DNA of 12,708 nt from Streptococcus sp. (GTDB taxonomy: Bacteria; Bacillota; Bacilli; Lactobacillales; Streptococcaceae), in the NCBI GenBank assembly GCA_030825825.1, contig JAPJPE010000030.1, forward strand, positions 1-12,708, given 5' to 3'. The notes under the pieces were generated by a model. The model did not search any database and was not told the DNA's origin. It saw only the letters and a program-made list of their open reading frames with translations. The translations under genes were made by a program, and so were the position numbers. Positions 11,598 through 12,708 of this stretch are shown here, piece after piece. Every line of letters starts with the position of its first letter. Position 1 is the stretch's first letter.

Positions 11598-12703
11598 TCC
11601 TCAATAAAATCACGCAATGGTTTGCTTCTGCTTGGGTGGCGGAGTTTACGGAGGGCTTTGGCTTCGATCTGACGGATCCGTTCACGGGTCACGTTGAAGA
11701 CTTTACCCACATCTTCCAAGGTCCGCATTTTTCCATCATCCAAACCGAAGCGTAAACGAAGGACGTTTTCTTCCCGGTCTGTCAGGGTATCGAGGACTTC
11801 ATCTAATTGTTCACGTAGAACCACACGAGTGGTGTAGTCTACTGGATTTTCAATCACTTCATCTTCGATGAAATCTCCCAAATGGCTATCGTCTTCTTCC
11901 CCGATTGGCGTTTCCAAAGAAACAGGCTCTTGGGCAATCTTCAAGATTTCACGCACCTTATCAGGCGTCATATCCATGCGTTCAGCGATTTGTTCAGGCG
12001 TTGGGTCTTGTCCCAATTCTTGCAAGAGATTGCGTTGTTCACGAACCAACTTGTTAATGGTTTCCACCATGTGAACAGGGATCCGAATGGTCCGTGCTTG
12101 GTCTGCAATGGCACGAGTGATAGCCTGACGAATCCACCAAGTCGCATAGGTAGAGAACTTGAACCCTTTGGTATAGTCAAACTTATCAACGGCCTTCATC
12201 AAGCCCATATTTCCTTCTTGGATTAAATCCAAGAATTGCATCCCACGACCAACATAGCGCTTCGCAATAGAAACAACCAAACGAAGGTTGGCTTCTGCCA
12301 AACGTTGCTTAGCTTCCAAGTCTCCTTGTTCCACCAAGATAGCCAATTCTTGCTCTTCTTCATTGGTCAAAAGAGGAACAACCCCAATTTCTTTCAAGTA
12401 CATCCGTACTGGGTCGTTGACCTTGGCAGAGTTGCTTCCAAGCAATTCCTCATCTGACAATTCTGGCTCTTCTTCATTGTTCAACACACGCGCACTTGGG
12501 TTACCATCTTTATCCGTGATCGAAATTCCTGCATCTTGAATGCGTTGCAAAAGATCTTCAATCCCATCTGCATCTAGTGTGAATGGAATAACCAACTTGT
12601 CATTAATTTCATCATCTGTTGCAGTTCCACTTTTCTTGTGGCTGCGAATAAACTCTGCAATTTGAACGTCCAATGTTGTAATATCTTTTTGTTCTTTAGC
12701 CAT
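11594..12703 (-). CDS. rpoD: RNA polymerase primary sigma factor RpoD (SigA)
   Basis: This 369-residue housekeeping sigma factor directs RNA polymerase to -10/-35 promoters like those elsewhere in this window. It has a short region 1.1 (1 to about 80), as is usual in streptococci. Region 1.2 begins at DPVRMYLKEIG (97-107). Region 2 runs from about 134, with the core-binding and -10 melting segment FSTYATWWIRQAITRAIADQ (183-202) leading to RTIRIPVH. Region 3 contains PTPEQIAERM, and region 4.2 carries the -35 helix-turn-helix TLEDVGKVFNVTRERIRQIE (328-347). The C-terminal HPSRSKPLRDFIED is typical. The start is the ATG at 12703; only TAGGA is visible upstream, so the ribosome binding site and neighbour (commonly dnaG) lie mostly beyond the window. 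The reading frame is complete. Confidence 0.98.
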   Translation of the reverse strand: MAKEQKDITTLDVQIAEFIRSHKKSGTATDDEINDKLVIPFTLDADGIEDLLQRIQDAGISITDKDGNPSARVLNNEEEPELSDEELLGSNSAKVNDPVRMYLKEIGVVPLLTNEEEQELAILVEQGDLEAKQRLAEANLRLVVSIAKRYVGRGMQFLDLIQEGNMGLMKAVDKFDYTKGFKFSTYATWWIRQAITRAIADQARTIRIPVHMVETINKLVREQRNLLQELGQDPTPEQIAERMDMTPDKVREILKIAQEPVSLETPIGEEDDSHLGDFIEDEVIENPVDYTTRVVLREQLDEVLDTLTDREENVLRLRFGLDDGKMRTLEDVGKVFNVTRERIRQIEAKALRKLRHPSRSKPLRDFIED

Positions 12704-12708
12704 TCCTA

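Overview
The window looks like a chromosomal core segment of a low-GC Firmicute, most likely a Streptococcus of the mitis/sanguinis/parasanguinis type. This rests on the RpoD and pyruvate kinase sequences, the dnaE-pfkA-pyk order, the tmRNA tag AKNNNSYALAA, strong AGGAGG ribosome binding sites, and a DnaE of Gram-positive type. Species cannot be fixed from the sequence alone. Every gene I can support lies on the minus strand, so transcription runs from high to low coordinates.

Layout in the direction of transcription (right to left):
(1) rpoD, the primary sigma factor, 12703-11594. It ends in a 27-nt palindrome and a 49-bp tandem array of hairpins (11472-11597).
(2) A small MIP18/DUF59 iron-sulfur maturation protein, 11421-11092, closed by a long inverted repeat (11034-11076).
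(3) A two-gene ABC exporter-type operon, ATPase 10920-10213 then permease 10203-9409, with a strong sigma-70 promoter and a terminator.
(4) An RNA unit: ssrA/tmRNA (9305-8960), with its own near-consensus promoter, then tRNA-Ser(GGA) (8945-8858) only 14 nt downstream, then a terminator.
(5) dnaE, 8774-5673, with a GTG start.
(6) pfkA, 5587-4574, and pyk, 4504-2999. These encode the two kinases at the committed and final steps of glycolysis. An extended -10 promoter lies before pfkA, and a strong GAAA-loop terminator follows pyk.
(7) A signal peptidase I-like gene, 2833-2273, whose product lacks both catalytic dyad residues. Its terminator overlaps its own stop codon.
(8) A polar amino-acid ABC uptake operon, permease 2173-1532, ATPase 1519-890 and lipoprotein binding protein 880-53. 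A palindromic element follows it and runs off the left end of the window.

The region is mostly housekeeping: transcription initiation, ribosome rescue, replication, glycolysis, Fe-S maturation and two transporters. I see no phage, IS element, CRISPR array, toxin-antitoxin pair or defence system, and no candidate for a new multi-gene system. The best leads are small: the signal peptidase homologue without its Ser/Lys dyad, a tandem hairpin array after rpoD whose copies differ by compensated base pairs, a possible CcpA (cre) box in the last codons of dnaE ahead of pfkA, and the edge palindrome.
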